64,000 bases of DNA from the NCBI GenBank assembly GCA_021202845.1, contig JAJQCF010000001.1:55044-119043 (forward strand), given 5' to 3'. Source of the stretch: Oscillospiraceae bacterium (lineage in GTDB: Bacteria; Bacillota; Clostridia; Oscillospirales; Oscillospiraceae). Below the pieces are notes generated by a model. The model did no database searches. It had not been told where the DNA came from and worked only from the letters and a program-made list of their open reading frames with translations. Below, piece by piece: positions 43,869 through 52,888 of the stretch (its first letter is position 1; every line of letters begins with the position of its first letter). Position numbers and translations under genes: made by a program.

Positions 43869-45194
43869 TCAGCGCTTTTCGCGCATTACCTCAGTGTCCG
43901 AGAAGTTATACGGCTGGAACACCGTTCCGTCGTACAGCATAAATCTGTGGCTGTCCTTGGGAATTACCTTGTCGGCGTCGGCTGAATCCAAGATTATCTG
44001 CGAGAGCACAATGCCCGCGCGGCCGCAGATACGGCAGTCCATGTTGTTTTTAATCTGTCCGTTCAGTATGTTCGCGTCGGGGCGCTGGGTCGCTAAAATC
44101 AGGTGAATGCCGAATGCTCTGCCTTGCCGAGCTATTGTTGAAAGCGCACTTTCAATCGCTTGAAATCGCTCTTTGCGCTCCTTGTCGGTAATGCCCTTGG
44201 GCGACAGTTCCGCTACCTCGTCGCAGGCGATTATTATTCGCTGCATTTGCAGTCCCGTCAGCTCATTGTAGTCGTCGATGTTCGCGGCTCCCGCCTCGCG
44301 CAGCAGAGCTTTGCGCTGCTCAAGTGTGGCGATTACCTCCTCTAACTTAGCCAGAAAATCCACATCGTTGTCAATCAGCGTGCATTTGCTCCGCCAGACG
44401 GGCGGGAAGTCCACGCCACCCTTAAAATCGGCAATAATTACCTGCGCGCCCTTTTTCCAGCATTGATAGAGCAGGCTCTTGAGCAGAACCGTCTTGCCGG
44501 AGCCGGTTGCGCCGCCGATTAAAATGTGCGGGATTACAGCCAAGTTTATCGTGATTGTTCCCAGCAGCCCCTCGCCCAGCACGAGGAAGAATGTGTCGTG
44601 GCAGATGTATTTGTCGTCCCATTTCAGGTTCTCGTCAAAGGCGAACTCCGGCGAACAGGCGTACACCAATATTGTCTGCCTGTCGCGCCCCTCCTCGATT
44701 TTTGCTATGTACACGTTGAGCGCGCTTTCAATCTCCGCCTGCTTGTCCTCCCATACCGAGCGCGGTATGGCGATAGACAAGAACTCCAAAATAAGCGCAT
44801 TCCGATACTGCTCGCACCGATAAATCCCCGTCAGTATCGGCGGCTCCTCTGCCTCGTCAAATATCCCCGCGCGCTGCATGGCGTAATAAACGGGATATGT
44901 GTTAATGGTGATGCCGAAAAGCACGAGGATAATGCAGGTGGAAAGCGCGGCATAAAGCGGAATTGCTACGGAAAACAGTCCCGTGTACATCTCGCAGAGA
45001 GTCTCCGAGGGCGTGAGCGCAGCGGCCATGTCCGCCCTGAAAATCCAGAAGAAAATCAGGAGCGCGAGGTGTACGGCCAAAATGATTTTGCGGACGGCCG
45101 AGCTCTCCAGATTTCCGATTCCCAGCCGCAAAATCCGAAGATTGCGGTTTCTCCGAGCGTGTGTGCTCAGAGAAGATGAGTTTTTGTGAGTCAT
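43869..45194 (-). CDS. FtsK/SpoIIIE-type DNA translocase (conjugative coupling protein-like)
   Basis: 441 aa. Two N-terminal membrane segments (residues about 33-50 and 75-100) are followed by the FtsK_SpoIIIE ATPase: Walker A GGATGSGKTVLLKSL near 230, Walker B IIACDEVAEL near 320 and ILATQRPDANIL. On Tn916/ICEBs1-type elements this protein (Orf21/ConQ) couples the relaxase-bound DNA to transfer. It lies 33 bp downstream of the Rep gene on the same strand. Confidence 0.9.
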   Translation of the reverse strand: MTHKNSSSLSTHARRNRNLRILRLGIGNLESSAVRKIILAVHLALLIFFWIFRADMAAALTPSETLCEMYTGLFSVAIPLYAALSTCIILVLFGITINTYPVYYAMQRAGIFDEAEEPPILTGIYRCEQYRNALILEFLSIAIPRSVWEDKQAEIESALNVYIAKIEEGRDRQTILVYACSPEFAFDENLKWDDKYICHDTFFLVLGEGLLGTITINLAVIPHILIGGATGSGKTVLLKSLLYQCWKKGAQVIIADFKGGVDFPPVWRSKCTLIDNDVDFLAKLEEVIATLEQRKALLREAGAANIDDYNELTGLQMQRIIIACDEVAELSPKGITDKERKERFQAIESALSTIARQGRAFGIHLILATQRPDANILNGQIKNNMDCRICGRAGIVLSQIILDSADADKVIPKDSHRFMLYDGTVFQPYNFSDTEVMREKR

Positions 45195-45227
45195 TGGAAT
45201 ATCTCCCTTCTGTTTGTGGTGGGTTAG

Positions 45228-46292
45228 CTAACTTTTTGAATTGCGCGCAGCTATATCCGACATTATTTCTTGGAACAGAGCCAAGCTGTTCTGCCCCATA
45301 TCAAACGCAGGCACCAGACCGTGAGCCTGCATTTGCTGCGTCAGGGCTTGTGCTTTGCTTATGTCGATTTTTTCGCAGCCGTATCCCAGAAGGCTGTCCA
45401 AATACTCCGACCCTATAAGGCTGATAACCATAGCCAGCGTAGGCGCAACCTGAATGCGCAGCCACTCAGTCATACTATCGAGCTGCGGAATGCCCTTTCC
45501 GCCTTCGGTAAGGTGAATGGGAATGCAGTCGCGCAAGAAGTCTGCCCACCAACCGCACAAAGGCCAGCGGTTGATATTATCGTCGTTGATGCGCTCCACG
45601 AACGCCAGCTTATCCGCCAGCACTCTCTTCCCAAGCATCGCCAGCTGGCAGTCCAAGTTTCCGCTTGCGGGGTCTAACCTTTGGTACACGAGCGTTTGAA
45701 AAAGCTCAGCCTGTCTGCCGCGCAGGACAATCTCTGCGCGCACCCAATGGAAATCCGCCTGCTGTTCTGCACGCTTGTCATAAATTCGTATCATGCAGTC
45801 GCTTTTGCGGGAACCAAAATATATCGTGTGCCCTTCCTGTCCGGCAAGACCTTTAAGCTCCGTTTTGGACTGCAACCGTGTCCGCACTTCTTTGTTATCA
45901 GTCTTGTCGTGAATGGTCTGCATCGAGAGATAGCCTATAAAGTCATCACACGCTATATCAATTCTCGTCAGGTGCGTTTTGTAATTGGTGTTCGTCAGAA
46001 TATCGTAAATAATCGACGGGTTATGCGTCAGGTTCACGAGTTCCGCAAGGCCATGCCCCAGCACTTCAAGGCACACACCCATATCGGGGTTGTGACCCTC
46101 GCTCAGGATTGATATTGACCCGAACTGCAAGGTTTTCTGATAGCCATAGCGCCCGTAATTCAGCTGAGTCCACTCCAAGTGCTGCAAGCCAAGCATTGCA
46201 ATGACATTGCCTGCGGAGCAGCCGTGGAAAGTTGCAGTCAACGCATCGGGCTGACAAGTGTTAATTATCGTATTGATTTTGTTGTTAATCAT
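45228..46292 (-). CDS. Rep_trans-type replication initiator/relaxase
   Basis: 354 aa with the pattern of the Rep_trans family (Tn916 Orf20/ICEBs1 NicK): DIACDDF near residue 113, YFGSRKSDCMIRIYDKRAEQ near 175-195 (including the catalytic Tyr region) and WVRAEIVLRG. Such proteins nick at oriT and start rolling-circle replication or transfer. The hairpins just upstream of its start (46323-46467) fit an origin. It is followed by the FtsK gene. Confidence 0.85.
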   Translation of the reverse strand: MINNKINTIINTCQPDALTATFHGCSAGNVIAMLGLQHLEWTQLNYGRYGYQKTLQFGSISILSEGHNPDMGVCLEVLGHGLAELVNLTHNPSIIYDILTNTNYKTHLTRIDIACDDFIGYLSMQTIHDKTDNKEVRTRLQSKTELKGLAGQEGHTIYFGSRKSDCMIRIYDKRAEQQADFHWVRAEIVLRGRQAELFQTLVYQRLDPASGNLDCQLAMLGKRVLADKLAFVERINDDNINRWPLCGWWADFLRDCIPIHLTEGGKGIPQLDSMTEWLRIQVAPTLAMVISLIGSEYLDSLLGYGCEKIDISKAQALTQQMQAHGLVPAFDMGQNSLALFQEIMSDIAARNSKS

Positions 46293-46399
46293 TTTTTACA
46301 CCAGCTTTAGAATAATGTAATGAGCACCCCCCTCTTTTAGCTACTGGGGGTGCGGCTGCCAATGGAGCAGTGTTCCTGTCCGTACAGCAGCGGGATACT

Positions 46400-46467
46400 G
46401 GACTGCCGAGCAGAGGCTTAATGCCTCCGCCCGCCAGTCCTGCGGCAAGGGCTCAGCCCTTTGCCGC
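46400..46467. other. Nested hairpins upstream of the relaxase, candidate oriT/nick region
   Basis: GGACTG (46400) pairs with CAGTCC (46435) and encloses GAGGC/GCCTC (46413-46427). Next to it GCGGCAA (46442) pairs with TTGCCGC (46461), with GGG/CCC inside. A further GCACCCC/GGGGTGC hairpin lies at 46325-46351. The 160-bp gap between the small gene and the relaxase contains little else. The strongest hairpin overlaps the stop of the small gene. Confidence 0.45.
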
Positions 46468-46770
46468 CCTAATGGATGTTGCGGTGCAACTGAGTCCTGC
46501 GCCGCCGCGGTCGCGTCCGTAGATGCGCATGGCAAAATCAGGAAAGTCCACGGGCTTGCCAATAAGCTGCTCGTCGATTTCTGTGCCAATCGGCAGCTTG
46601 ATTTCCAGCCTACCATAGCCCATCTCAGGGAGCACCACGCTGGCGCGGACGTGACTGACAGTGTCGGTGCGCACGTTGTTCTCATAGGCATAGCCCACAG
46701 ACGTGCCAACAAGTATCATCGCTCCGCGAAACGCCGACCGGCCAAACTGGAAATTTCTTGCGTCGTTCAT
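46453..46770 (-). CDS. Small element protein upstream of the relaxase
   Basis: 105 aa from ATG 46770 (MNDARNFQFGR) with GGAGGAAA upstream. No family recognised; the middle (VVLPEMGYGRLEIKLP, DFPDFAMRIYG) suggests a small beta-rich domain. Its place before the relaxase is that of DUF961-type proteins (Orf22/23, YdcP) of Tn916 and ICEBs1, but sequence similarity is not clear to me. Confidence 0.65.
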   Translation of the reverse strand: MNDARNFQFGRSAFRGAMILVGTSVGYAYENNVRTDTVSHVRASVVLPEMGYGRLEIKLPIGTEIDEQLIGKPVDFPDFAMRIYGRDRGGAGLSCTATSIRAAKG

Positions 46771-46910
46771 TTTCGATTTCCTCCTTATCAAGAATAGATT
46801 CATGAGGTATCTCCTCATGCTATCATCTTAGCATACATAAAGAGGTAGCAAAATGCACAAGATGTGCAGAAAATCTGCACATCTTGTTACTGGACATTCG
46901 GCGCGTACAG

Positions 46911-47189
46911 CTAAAAAGCGCACGGAATCCCCAAATAGTCGATAATCTTGAGAAACATCTCAAGAGAGCCGCCGTGGCCGCTTTCGTACCTTGTTATGGC
47001 TGTGGGGGTATAGTTCAGGTCCTCGGCCATTTTTTCCTGAGTTATCCCCATAGCCCGACGCTTGTTGCGGATTATCGCGCGCGTCTCTTCGGAGTTTCTG
47101 GACTCGCAAAACTGCCAAATTTTCTCCCCGCTAACAGAGTCAGCGGACGGCGCGCGGTTAATGCTGTCAGCATTATCCTTAAAAAGCAT
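46911..47189 (-). CDS. XRE-family helix-turn-helix regulator
   Basis: 92 aa from ATG 47189 with GGAGG upstream. The HTH is IIRNKRRAMGITQEKMAEDL near residues 40-58, then NYTPTAITRYESG. Probably the control gene of the element (immunity or transfer). A palindrome just upstream (47220-47240) is a candidate operator. Confidence 0.85.
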   Translation of the reverse strand: MLFKDNADSINRAPSADSVSGEKIWQFCESRNSEETRAIIRNKRRAMGITQEKMAEDLNYTPTAITRYESGHGGSLEMFLKIIDYLGIPCAF

Positions 47190-47219
47190 ATATAAACCTC
47201 CATAATAATAACAAACGAA

Positions 47220-47240
47220 CGCATTGTTATAAACAATGCG
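47220..47240. promoter_or_regulatory. Candidate operator of the XRE regulator
   Basis: CGCATTGTT and AACAATGCG, 9-bp perfect arms around ATA, 31 bp upstream of the start codon. Confidence 0.55.
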
Positions 47241-47244
47241 GGGA

Positions 47245-47699
47245 TGGATGCTGCGCGTCTTAGCAAAGAATTTAATTTTACAATATAATAGTCAGCAATA
47301 AATTTCTGACAATTTAACTCTAATAATATGTCTTACGGCGAAACTTGGTCGCTACGTAATTTTTTGGCTTCATTGCGCGCAGCACCGGCGGAAGCAAACC
47401 CACATTCACCTTTGCCCTGTCAAAAGGATTTCAAAAGTAGGCGGCGGTAAATAGGATAGTAATTTTCTTTGTTAATCGTTGAAAATTTGAATTTAGGAGG
47501 TTTTTAGTCAAAGGCAAAAGATTGTTTGCCTTTATCAACTTTGAATTGTGAATTTTTTTAATAAAATAGCCGACAGCATAATACTGGCGACCAAAATTTT
47601 GCAATATTTCGCGGCAAGCCACGGCTCATCGTGTAGCATTTCAATATGCGAGGCTCTTGCCGAAACGATTTTTTGCGGTAGTTTCATGTGATACTACTT
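47245..47699. other. AT-rich gap without a gene
   Basis: About 450 bp upstream of the XRE gene, with many stops in all frames. It holds a short hairpin (AAAGGCAAA/TTTGCCTTT at 47510-47533) preceded by AGGAGG without a following ORF. Nothing else is recognised. Confidence 0.6.
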
Positions 47700-48607
47700 T
47701 TTAATCAAAACATTTAGCAAACCGCTTGCGTCGGTTATATTTTTACAATATCCGTCGAAAACGAACAAATCGTGTCACATAGGCATTCAACAGTCTTTTC
47801 CAACGATGAAAAGACCCTATTACGGAAGCTGCGTTTGTGCAGCTCTTTTCAAATCTGTTCTATCGGATTTATTTCAGGTGTGTATGGTAGTAAAAACTAC
47901 TTCAGTATTGTATTGTATTGACAAATGTTCCAAGAAAATGTTCATACAAACCGTGTTGCAGGTATGGCAGTATGTAAAAAACGCTGTCTCTCATCAGAGG
48001 TTTTATTGCCCCGAATGTTTATCTGTACTCTCGAATATGCTGGCAAAGCACGCTTGGGCGGCTCTCATTGCATTGGGACACCAGCAGTCTTTAGGCATGG
48101 ATAAAACCGGCCTCATTTTGGAGCATAAGATGCACATTTTTGCTTGTGGATAACCTTAGCTTTTTCACTTCGGCGTTATTTTTTTGAGGCTTCTGCCGCC
48201 TCGGAGCTTGCGCTCTTTGGATGTTTGTTTCGCGGCATAACCTTCCGCCAGCCGTGACGATGCAGAACGCAGTATATTTGAGTATCACTGACCTCGTGGT
48301 CAACTTTCGCTTGGTATGCCTCGGCTATTTCCTCGACATCCGCGCTCAGCTTTCTCCAGAAGCGGTTGAGGAATGGCTGTTTCTTCCTCTCGGGTCATAT
48401 TTTATGGTTACCGCCGTAGTGGTCGCTTGTTATGCTTTCAAGACCGTTATGTACATAACCTTGAAACGAGAACGCTTACATATGCAAAATGGAATCCCGT
48501 TGCTGTCGCTATCTATTTTGCAGTTGTGCCCTTTGCCCGTCGCTTTTATCTCTGCTGCCTGTTCCTCGGCCATTTCATATTTTGGCTGTTTTGCCATGTT
48601 GCATCAC
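47700..48607 (-). pseudogene. Degenerate IS630-family transposase
   Basis: Broken by stops and frameshifts but readable on the minus strand: from MAKQPKYEMAEEQAAEI near 48607, through DHYGGNHKI(stop)PERKKQ, TQIYCVLHRHGWRKVMPR, NVHLMLQNEAGF (where active copies have LMFQDEAGFG) and HIREYR, to YTPEINPIEQI(stop)KEL and LEKTVECLCDTICS near 47763. These are landmarks of IS630 DDE transposases. The second catalytic Asp region is missing (deletion), so it is inactive. It shows that the element has been in decay here. Confidence 0.85.
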
Positions 48608-48699
48608 CTGTGTGCATTACAGCACACATTGCGGCTGTTTGATTGTATAGTATTTTGTACTTTAAATTCGAGAACTTTAAAATTCTTTCTTAAAACAAA

Positions 48700-48742
48700 A
48701 AGAGACAGCTCGCCCAAAATAGGCAGACTGTCTCAGTTTTTA
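48700..48742. terminator. Bidirectional terminator-like hairpin
   Basis: AGAGACAG and CTGTCTC arms, A-run before and TTTTT after. It could be a terminator or an end of a vanished insertion. Confidence 0.5.
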
Positions 48743-48776
48743 ATAAGGTATCTTAAGGTAATTTTAAAAATGCTTC

Positions 48777-48808
48777 ATACAACTATAGAGTAAACTCTAT
48801 AGTTGTAT
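48777..48808. repeat. Perfect 15-bp inverted repeat
   Basis: ATACAACTATAGAGT, 2-nt centre, exact complement. It lies 250 bp upstream of the SprT-like gene, at the edge of the IS630 remnant, so it might be an operator or a leftover insertion end. Confidence 0.75.
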
Positions 48809-49058
48809 TATACACTTTCAAAAGACTTTGTCAAGAGGTTTTAAAAATTTTTTTGACTGAGCCCAAGAACTTTTTGCATCATGCCAGACCGCACAAATAT
48901 TTCAAGGCCGCAAATAATTTCGAGGGAAATTTTTTGCGCGAGAAGCCCGTTTAGGGCTTGCCTTGACATATTTCTGCGGTCTGCCGTTTTGTTCGCCAAG
49001 CGAAATCGACGACGCCGATTTCGATGAATCGACAAATTCGACTAAGGAGACGAACGAA

Positions 49059-49685
49059 ATGAAGCAGACCACAAAAATGAGCAGAGCCATCAGTCAGCTG
49101 GAACACATTTATAATTCACTCAATACGGACTTTTACGCCGGTGCGTTGCCCGTGCCCGTAATCACGGTGCAGAGCAAGCCCGGGAGCTACGGTCACTGCA
49201 CCACGTCAAAAATCTGGCGCAGGAAGGACGGCGGAGCTTATGAGCTGAACATTGCCGCCGAAGTCCTCGACAAACCCATAGAGGAAACTTTGGATACCAT
49301 TCTGCACGAAATGGTGCATCTGTACTGCCGCGAGAACGGCATCAAGGAGACAAGCCGCGGAGGAACGTACCACAACGCGAAATTCAAGAGCATTGCCGAA
49401 ACTCACGGCCTGCAATGCGTACCCTGCGGCAAATATGGCTGGAACACAGCGCCGACCGATACGCTCGTTGAATATGCACTTTCAAAGGGCTGGAACGAGA
49501 TAACATTAGGCCGCAGCACAATAACGCTCACCGTTACTGCCGCCCAGACCAACAACGGCACAAGGACAAGGACAAGCAGTACACGCAAGGTTGTTTGTCC
49601 CGCCTGCGGTCAGAGCGTGAGAGCGACTAAGCACGTCAACATCATCTGCGGCGATTGTCTGCTGCCAATGGTGGAGGCGGGATAA
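49059..49685 (+). CDS. SprT-like zinc metallopeptidase
   Basis: 208 aa from ATG 49059 (AAGGAG upstream). YNSLNTDFYAGALP, then HEMVHLYC (HExxH) near residue 90 and a second His in GTYHNAKF near 112 give the SprT/Wss1-like layout, followed by a C-terminal Zn ribbon (CPACGQSV, CGDCLL). Such proteins occur on Clostridia mobile elements; some cellular relatives cleave DNA-protein crosslinks. The gene is on the same strand as the TerY-P operon, but a terminator separates them. Confidence 0.85.
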   Translation: MKQTTKMSRAISQLEHIYNSLNTDFYAGALPVPVITVQSKPGSYGHCTTSKIWRRKDGGAYELNIAAEVLDKPIEETLDTILHEMVHLYCRENGIKETSRGGTYHNAKFKSIAETHGLQCVPCGKYGWNTAPTDTLVEYALSKGWNEITLGRSTITLTVTAAQTNNGTRTRTSSTRKVVCPACGQSVRATKHVNIICGDCLLPMVEAG

Positions 49686-49693
49686 AGAAAAAC

Positions 49694-49728
49694 AGGCCAG
49701 CACAAGGGTTTTTCCCAAGTGCTGGCCT
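49694..49728 (+). terminator. Terminator after the SprT-like gene
   Basis: AGGCCAGCAC and GTGCTGGCCT arms with AAGGG/CCC inside, 5-T loop, then TTATC. Confidence 0.75.
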
Positions 49729-49807
49729 TATCATGCAATTTAGCTGATTATTGAATATGCACATTCAAAAGTAAATGTTTTTGCCGTGGGTACTTCGTCA
49801 AATCGAA

Positions 49808-49836
49808 TTGACTATTTGCACATATTGACGTATAAT
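49808..49836 (+). promoter_or_regulatory. Promoter of the TerY-P operon
   Basis: TTGACT, 17-bp spacer, TATAAT, 30 bp before the first start codon. The sequence round it is AT-rich. Confidence 0.8.
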
Positions 49837-49865
49837 AATTAAAAATGCCTAAAGGAGCGTAAAAC

Positions 49866-50363
49866 ATGGGATTCTTAGATATATTTAATACACAACCATC
49901 TACTCCTACAGTTCCCAGTGTTTTACCTGATATTGCAAAGCAACAAATTCTTCGAGGGCGGCTTCCCACTCTCCAGCCAAACAACCTGCTTTTAAGAAAC
50001 GGAGAACTTTGCCACTATGCTGATAGGGCGATTTACGAAAAGCGGACTGTCAGCAAACGCCGTGTTCGTAAGAATCGCGGCTATAGTATGCCAGGTTTAC
50101 TCAATGGAACGAGTATGCATTTTGGTGGCGGAGAATCAGAGTTTATAGAAGATGAAAAGTTCTCTACAATCAAAGGAGTCCTTTATGTAACAAATGAGAG
50201 AATTATCTTTGTTGCCGAACACGATGGCTTCGATAGAAAAACTGATGATTTAATAGCTGTTACACCCTATGTAAATTGCATTGAGCTTCAGTTTAGCAAA
50301 GAAACCTTGAAGTTGTTTGTGCCGGATGGCAACTTGCTACACAATGTACTTCGCTTGATATGA
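49866..50363 (+). CDS. PH/GRAM-like domain protein, first gene of the TerY-P operon
   Basis: 165 aa, AAAGGAG before ATG. An N-terminal DIFN...TPTVPS tail is followed by a small beta-rich domain (GVLYVTNERIIFVAEHDGF, IAVTPYVNCIELQF, LKLFVPDG) that looks like a PH/GRAM fold. It has no catalytic motif. As the promoter-proximal gene of an eight-gene run with spacings of 12-70 bp, it is likely part of the same system, perhaps in lipid or protein binding. Confidence 0.65.
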   Translation: MGFLDIFNTQPSTPTVPSVLPDIAKQQILRGRLPTLQPNNLLLRNGELCHYADRAIYEKRTVSKRRVRKNRGYSMPGLLNGTSMHFGGGESEFIEDEKFSTIKGVLYVTNERIIFVAEHDGFDRKTDDLIAVTPYVNCIELQFSKETLKLFVPDGNLLHNVLRLI

Positions 50364-50390
50364 TACAAAATAGGGTTAGGTGAGAAGAAA

Positions 50391-51524
50391 ATGCTCGACT
50401 TAAAAACAATTATGAAGCAATATCCAAACTGCTTGAGCAGCAGGACGTCTTTCAAATCTATTTTGATGGATACATATCCTTCAGAGAAAAGAACAGTGAA
50501 TATTCTCACAATTCTGTTTGAATGCGGCATTGCAAATAAAATCAAGGCAAAGAAGTCAATTGACACAAACGAGATGCATGGGCTGATTACTCAAATTGAA
50601 AATGAATTTGGTATTTCAGGGCAATATTCTCAGGATGCCATAATGATATGGGCTGCGGCCTTTGATGTGACCGTATCTGCCGTAAACGTGAATACGGCAG
50701 AAGCTGCTGCTCGAGAAGCATTAAAACCGGCTGAAAATAAACCCGTTGTTTATGTGCAGGGCAATGTTGATGATTACGAAGTTGTTCAAAAATCGGACGG
50801 CTATTATATAACACGTTTCAATGGCTTTGAAGAAGAAGAGATGACTATTCCAAGCATGATTGATGGCAAGGAAATTAAGGGAATTGCAGAAAATGCATTT
50901 CTGGGTTGTGTAACGGTGAAAACAGTACACATCAGTGAAGGCATTGAAGTAATTGAAAATTGTGCGTTCAAGAAGTGTAAATCTCTTGAGAATGTGACGT
51001 TACCCGATACCCTTCGGCGAATTGGCAGCATATCTGCAAAATATGGCGACGGGGCATTTCACTTTACAAATTTAAAGGCAATAACGGTTCCTCAAAATGT
51101 TGAGTTCCTCGGTCCGTATAGCTTTGGCTTTTGCACCCATTTAAAAAAAATAGAATTATCAAATCAGATAACTACCATCCACAAAGGTACATTTACTTAC
51201 TGTGACAACCTTTCAGAAATCAAATTGCCAGACAAACTGGAAACAATAGAGGAAAATGCATTTGGAAACTGTCGTTCGCTGCGTGAGATACATATACCTA
51301 TTGGAACGCAGAAAATTGGAGAAGGCGCGTTCGAGGGGGCAAATATTACGACAATTTATATTCCGCCGACAGTTACAGCGATTGGTGATGGCTCAACGAG
51401 TTCTTTTAATGATACGATATTTGGACACTTTATAGGGAACATAACAATCTATTGTGCAGCCGGCTCTGCGGCTATGGATTATGCACGAAAACATAATATC
51501 AGATGTGCGAGAGCACAGTTCTAA
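50391..51524 (+). CDS. Leucine-rich-repeat protein with N-terminal adaptor-like domain
   Basis: 377 aa. Residues 1-95 form a helical domain (SRTSFKSILMDTYPSEKR, ILFECGIANKI, DAIMIWAAAF) that also occurs at the N-terminus of the helicase at 55001. A linker follows, then about seven LRR_5/BspA-type repeats (IAENAFLGCVTVKTVHI, IEENAFGNCRSLREIHI). BspA-type repeats bind proteins, and the N-terminal domain might join the LRR protein to the helicase. It sits 27 bp after the PH-like gene and 23 bp before the kinase. Confidence 0.8.
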   Translation: MLDLKTIMKQYPNCLSSRTSFKSILMDTYPSEKRTVNILTILFECGIANKIKAKKSIDTNEMHGLITQIENEFGISGQYSQDAIMIWAAAFDVTVSAVNVNTAEAAAREALKPAENKPVVYVQGNVDDYEVVQKSDGYYITRFNGFEEEEMTIPSMIDGKEIKGIAENAFLGCVTVKTVHISEGIEVIENCAFKKCKSLENVTLPDTLRRIGSISAKYGDGAFHFTNLKAITVPQNVEFLGPYSFGFCTHLKKIELSNQITTIHKGTFTYCDNLSEIKLPDKLETIEENAFGNCRSLREIHIPIGTQKIGEGAFEGANITTIYIPPTVTAIGDGSTSSFNDTIFGHFIGNITIYCAAGSAAMDYARKHNIRCARAQF

Positions 51525-51547
51525 AGAGAAGAAGGGGTAAAAAACTT

Positions 51548-52867
51548 ATGGGGGTAATCAAAATTGGCGACACCGTAAAAATGAAAAATGGCGGTGACGC
51601 AAAAATTCTGGCAGAGTTTGGCGCCGGCGGGCAGGGAACTGTTTACAAAGTTTCCTATAATGGAAAAGAATATGCTCTAAAGTGGTATCACATTGGGGCA
51701 TTTAAGGGCAAGGAAAAAGAGTTCTATGCGAACCTTGAAAACAATATTGCAAAAGGCGCGCCCACTGCTGCTTTTTTGTGGCCGCTCGGAATCACTGAAG
51801 TGCAGAATGGCTCTTTCGGATACATCATGGAAATTCGCCCTGCCGGATATGAGGAGTTAACTAACTTCTTTGTCGGTTTTAAGAAAAAGCAACAGGTAAG
51901 GTTTAAGTCTTTCACGGCAATCTCCACCGCAGCAATCAACATTATTCAGGCTTTCCGAGAACTCCATAACAGAGGTTATAGTTATCAGGACATCAACAAT
52001 GGCAACTTCTTTATCAATCCCACAACAGGTAATGTGTTGATTTGTGATAACGACAATGTTTCTCCTTTCGGCACCAACCTTGGTATTATGGGTAAGCAGC
52101 GTTGGATGGCACCCGAGATTGTCACCCTTCAGTCTGACCCTGACAAGCAGTCTGACCGTTTCTCTCTTGCAGTAGTTCTTTTCCGGCTCCTATTCATTAA
52201 CCATCCGTTGGAGGGCAAATATTCCACTCCTCCCTGCATGACAAAGGAACTGGAGAAGAAGTATTACGGAAGTGAACCCATTTTCGTGTATGACCCAAAA
52301 GATATGCGAAACCGACCCATCCCTGGCACGGACAGGAATCTGAAGCTGTTCTGGAACATTTATCCTCAATATATCCGCAACCTGTTTGTTAGAGCGTTTA
52401 GCCAGGAAGTCATGCGCAAGCAGAAACCCCGCATACTTGAAAAGGAATGGTTGGATGCCTTTTTCCGTTTAAGAGCGGAAATCGGTAAGTGCCCGTACTG
52501 CAAAAACGAAATGTTTTATACAGCCGAGGGCGTAAATGAGTGTTTCGAGTGCAAGAAAAAAATTGCAAAACCCGCAGTGCTTTTGCTCAAGAACTATCAA
52601 TTGCCGGTATATAATGGCCTGAAAGTCTACCTGTGGCACATAGATTCTACGCTGGAGGATATTGAAAGTGTCGTAGGTGAGATTGTAGCTAATCCTCAAA
52701 ATCCGAAAATACTCGGATTAAGAAACGTTTCCAATTATATTTGGAAGATTAATTTGCCTGACGGAAGACAAAAGCCGTTGGCTAACGGAAGTGTTGTTCC
52801 AATTAAGGATGGCTTTATAATTGATTTCTTTGGTAATAATCAGTCTACTGCAACAATGAAAATATAA
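51548..52867 (+). CDS. TerY-P-type Ser/Thr protein kinase with C-terminal Zn ribbon
   Basis: 439 aa from ATG 51548; an upstream in-frame GTG at 51503 lies within the LRR gene. Kinase parts are the glycine loop GAGGQGTVYKV, Lys in YALKWY, a catalytic loop YSYQDINNGNFFI (HRD replaced by YQD, Asp and Asn kept) and DND for DFG. Then PQYIRNLFVRAF, a Zn ribbon (CPYCKNEMFY, ECFECKKK) and a beta-rich tail. This is the kinase of the TerY-P triad. It follows the LRR gene by 23 bp and precedes the vWA gene by 21 bp. Confidence 0.88.
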   Translation: MGVIKIGDTVKMKNGGDAKILAEFGAGGQGTVYKVSYNGKEYALKWYHIGAFKGKEKEFYANLENNIAKGAPTAAFLWPLGITEVQNGSFGYIMEIRPAGYEELTNFFVGFKKKQQVRFKSFTAISTAAINIIQAFRELHNRGYSYQDINNGNFFINPTTGNVLICDNDNVSPFGTNLGIMGKQRWMAPEIVTLQSDPDKQSDRFSLAVVLFRLLFINHPLEGKYSTPPCMTKELEKKYYGSEPIFVYDPKDMRNRPIPGTDRNLKLFWNIYPQYIRNLFVRAFSQEVMRKQKPRILEKEWLDAFFRLRAEIGKCPYCKNEMFYTAEGVNECFECKKKIAKPAVLLLKNYQLPVYNGLKVYLWHIDSTLEDIESVVGEIVANPQNPKILGLRNVSNYIWKINLPDGRQKPLANGSVVPIKDGFIIDFFGNNQSTATMKI

Positions 52868-52888
52868 ATAAAAAGAGAGGTAAAAGTT

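Noticed and set aside
47806..48793. Plus-strand ORFs of 90-190 codons
   Set aside because: The minus strand here reads as a decayed IS630 transposase; the plus frames have no recognisable domain.
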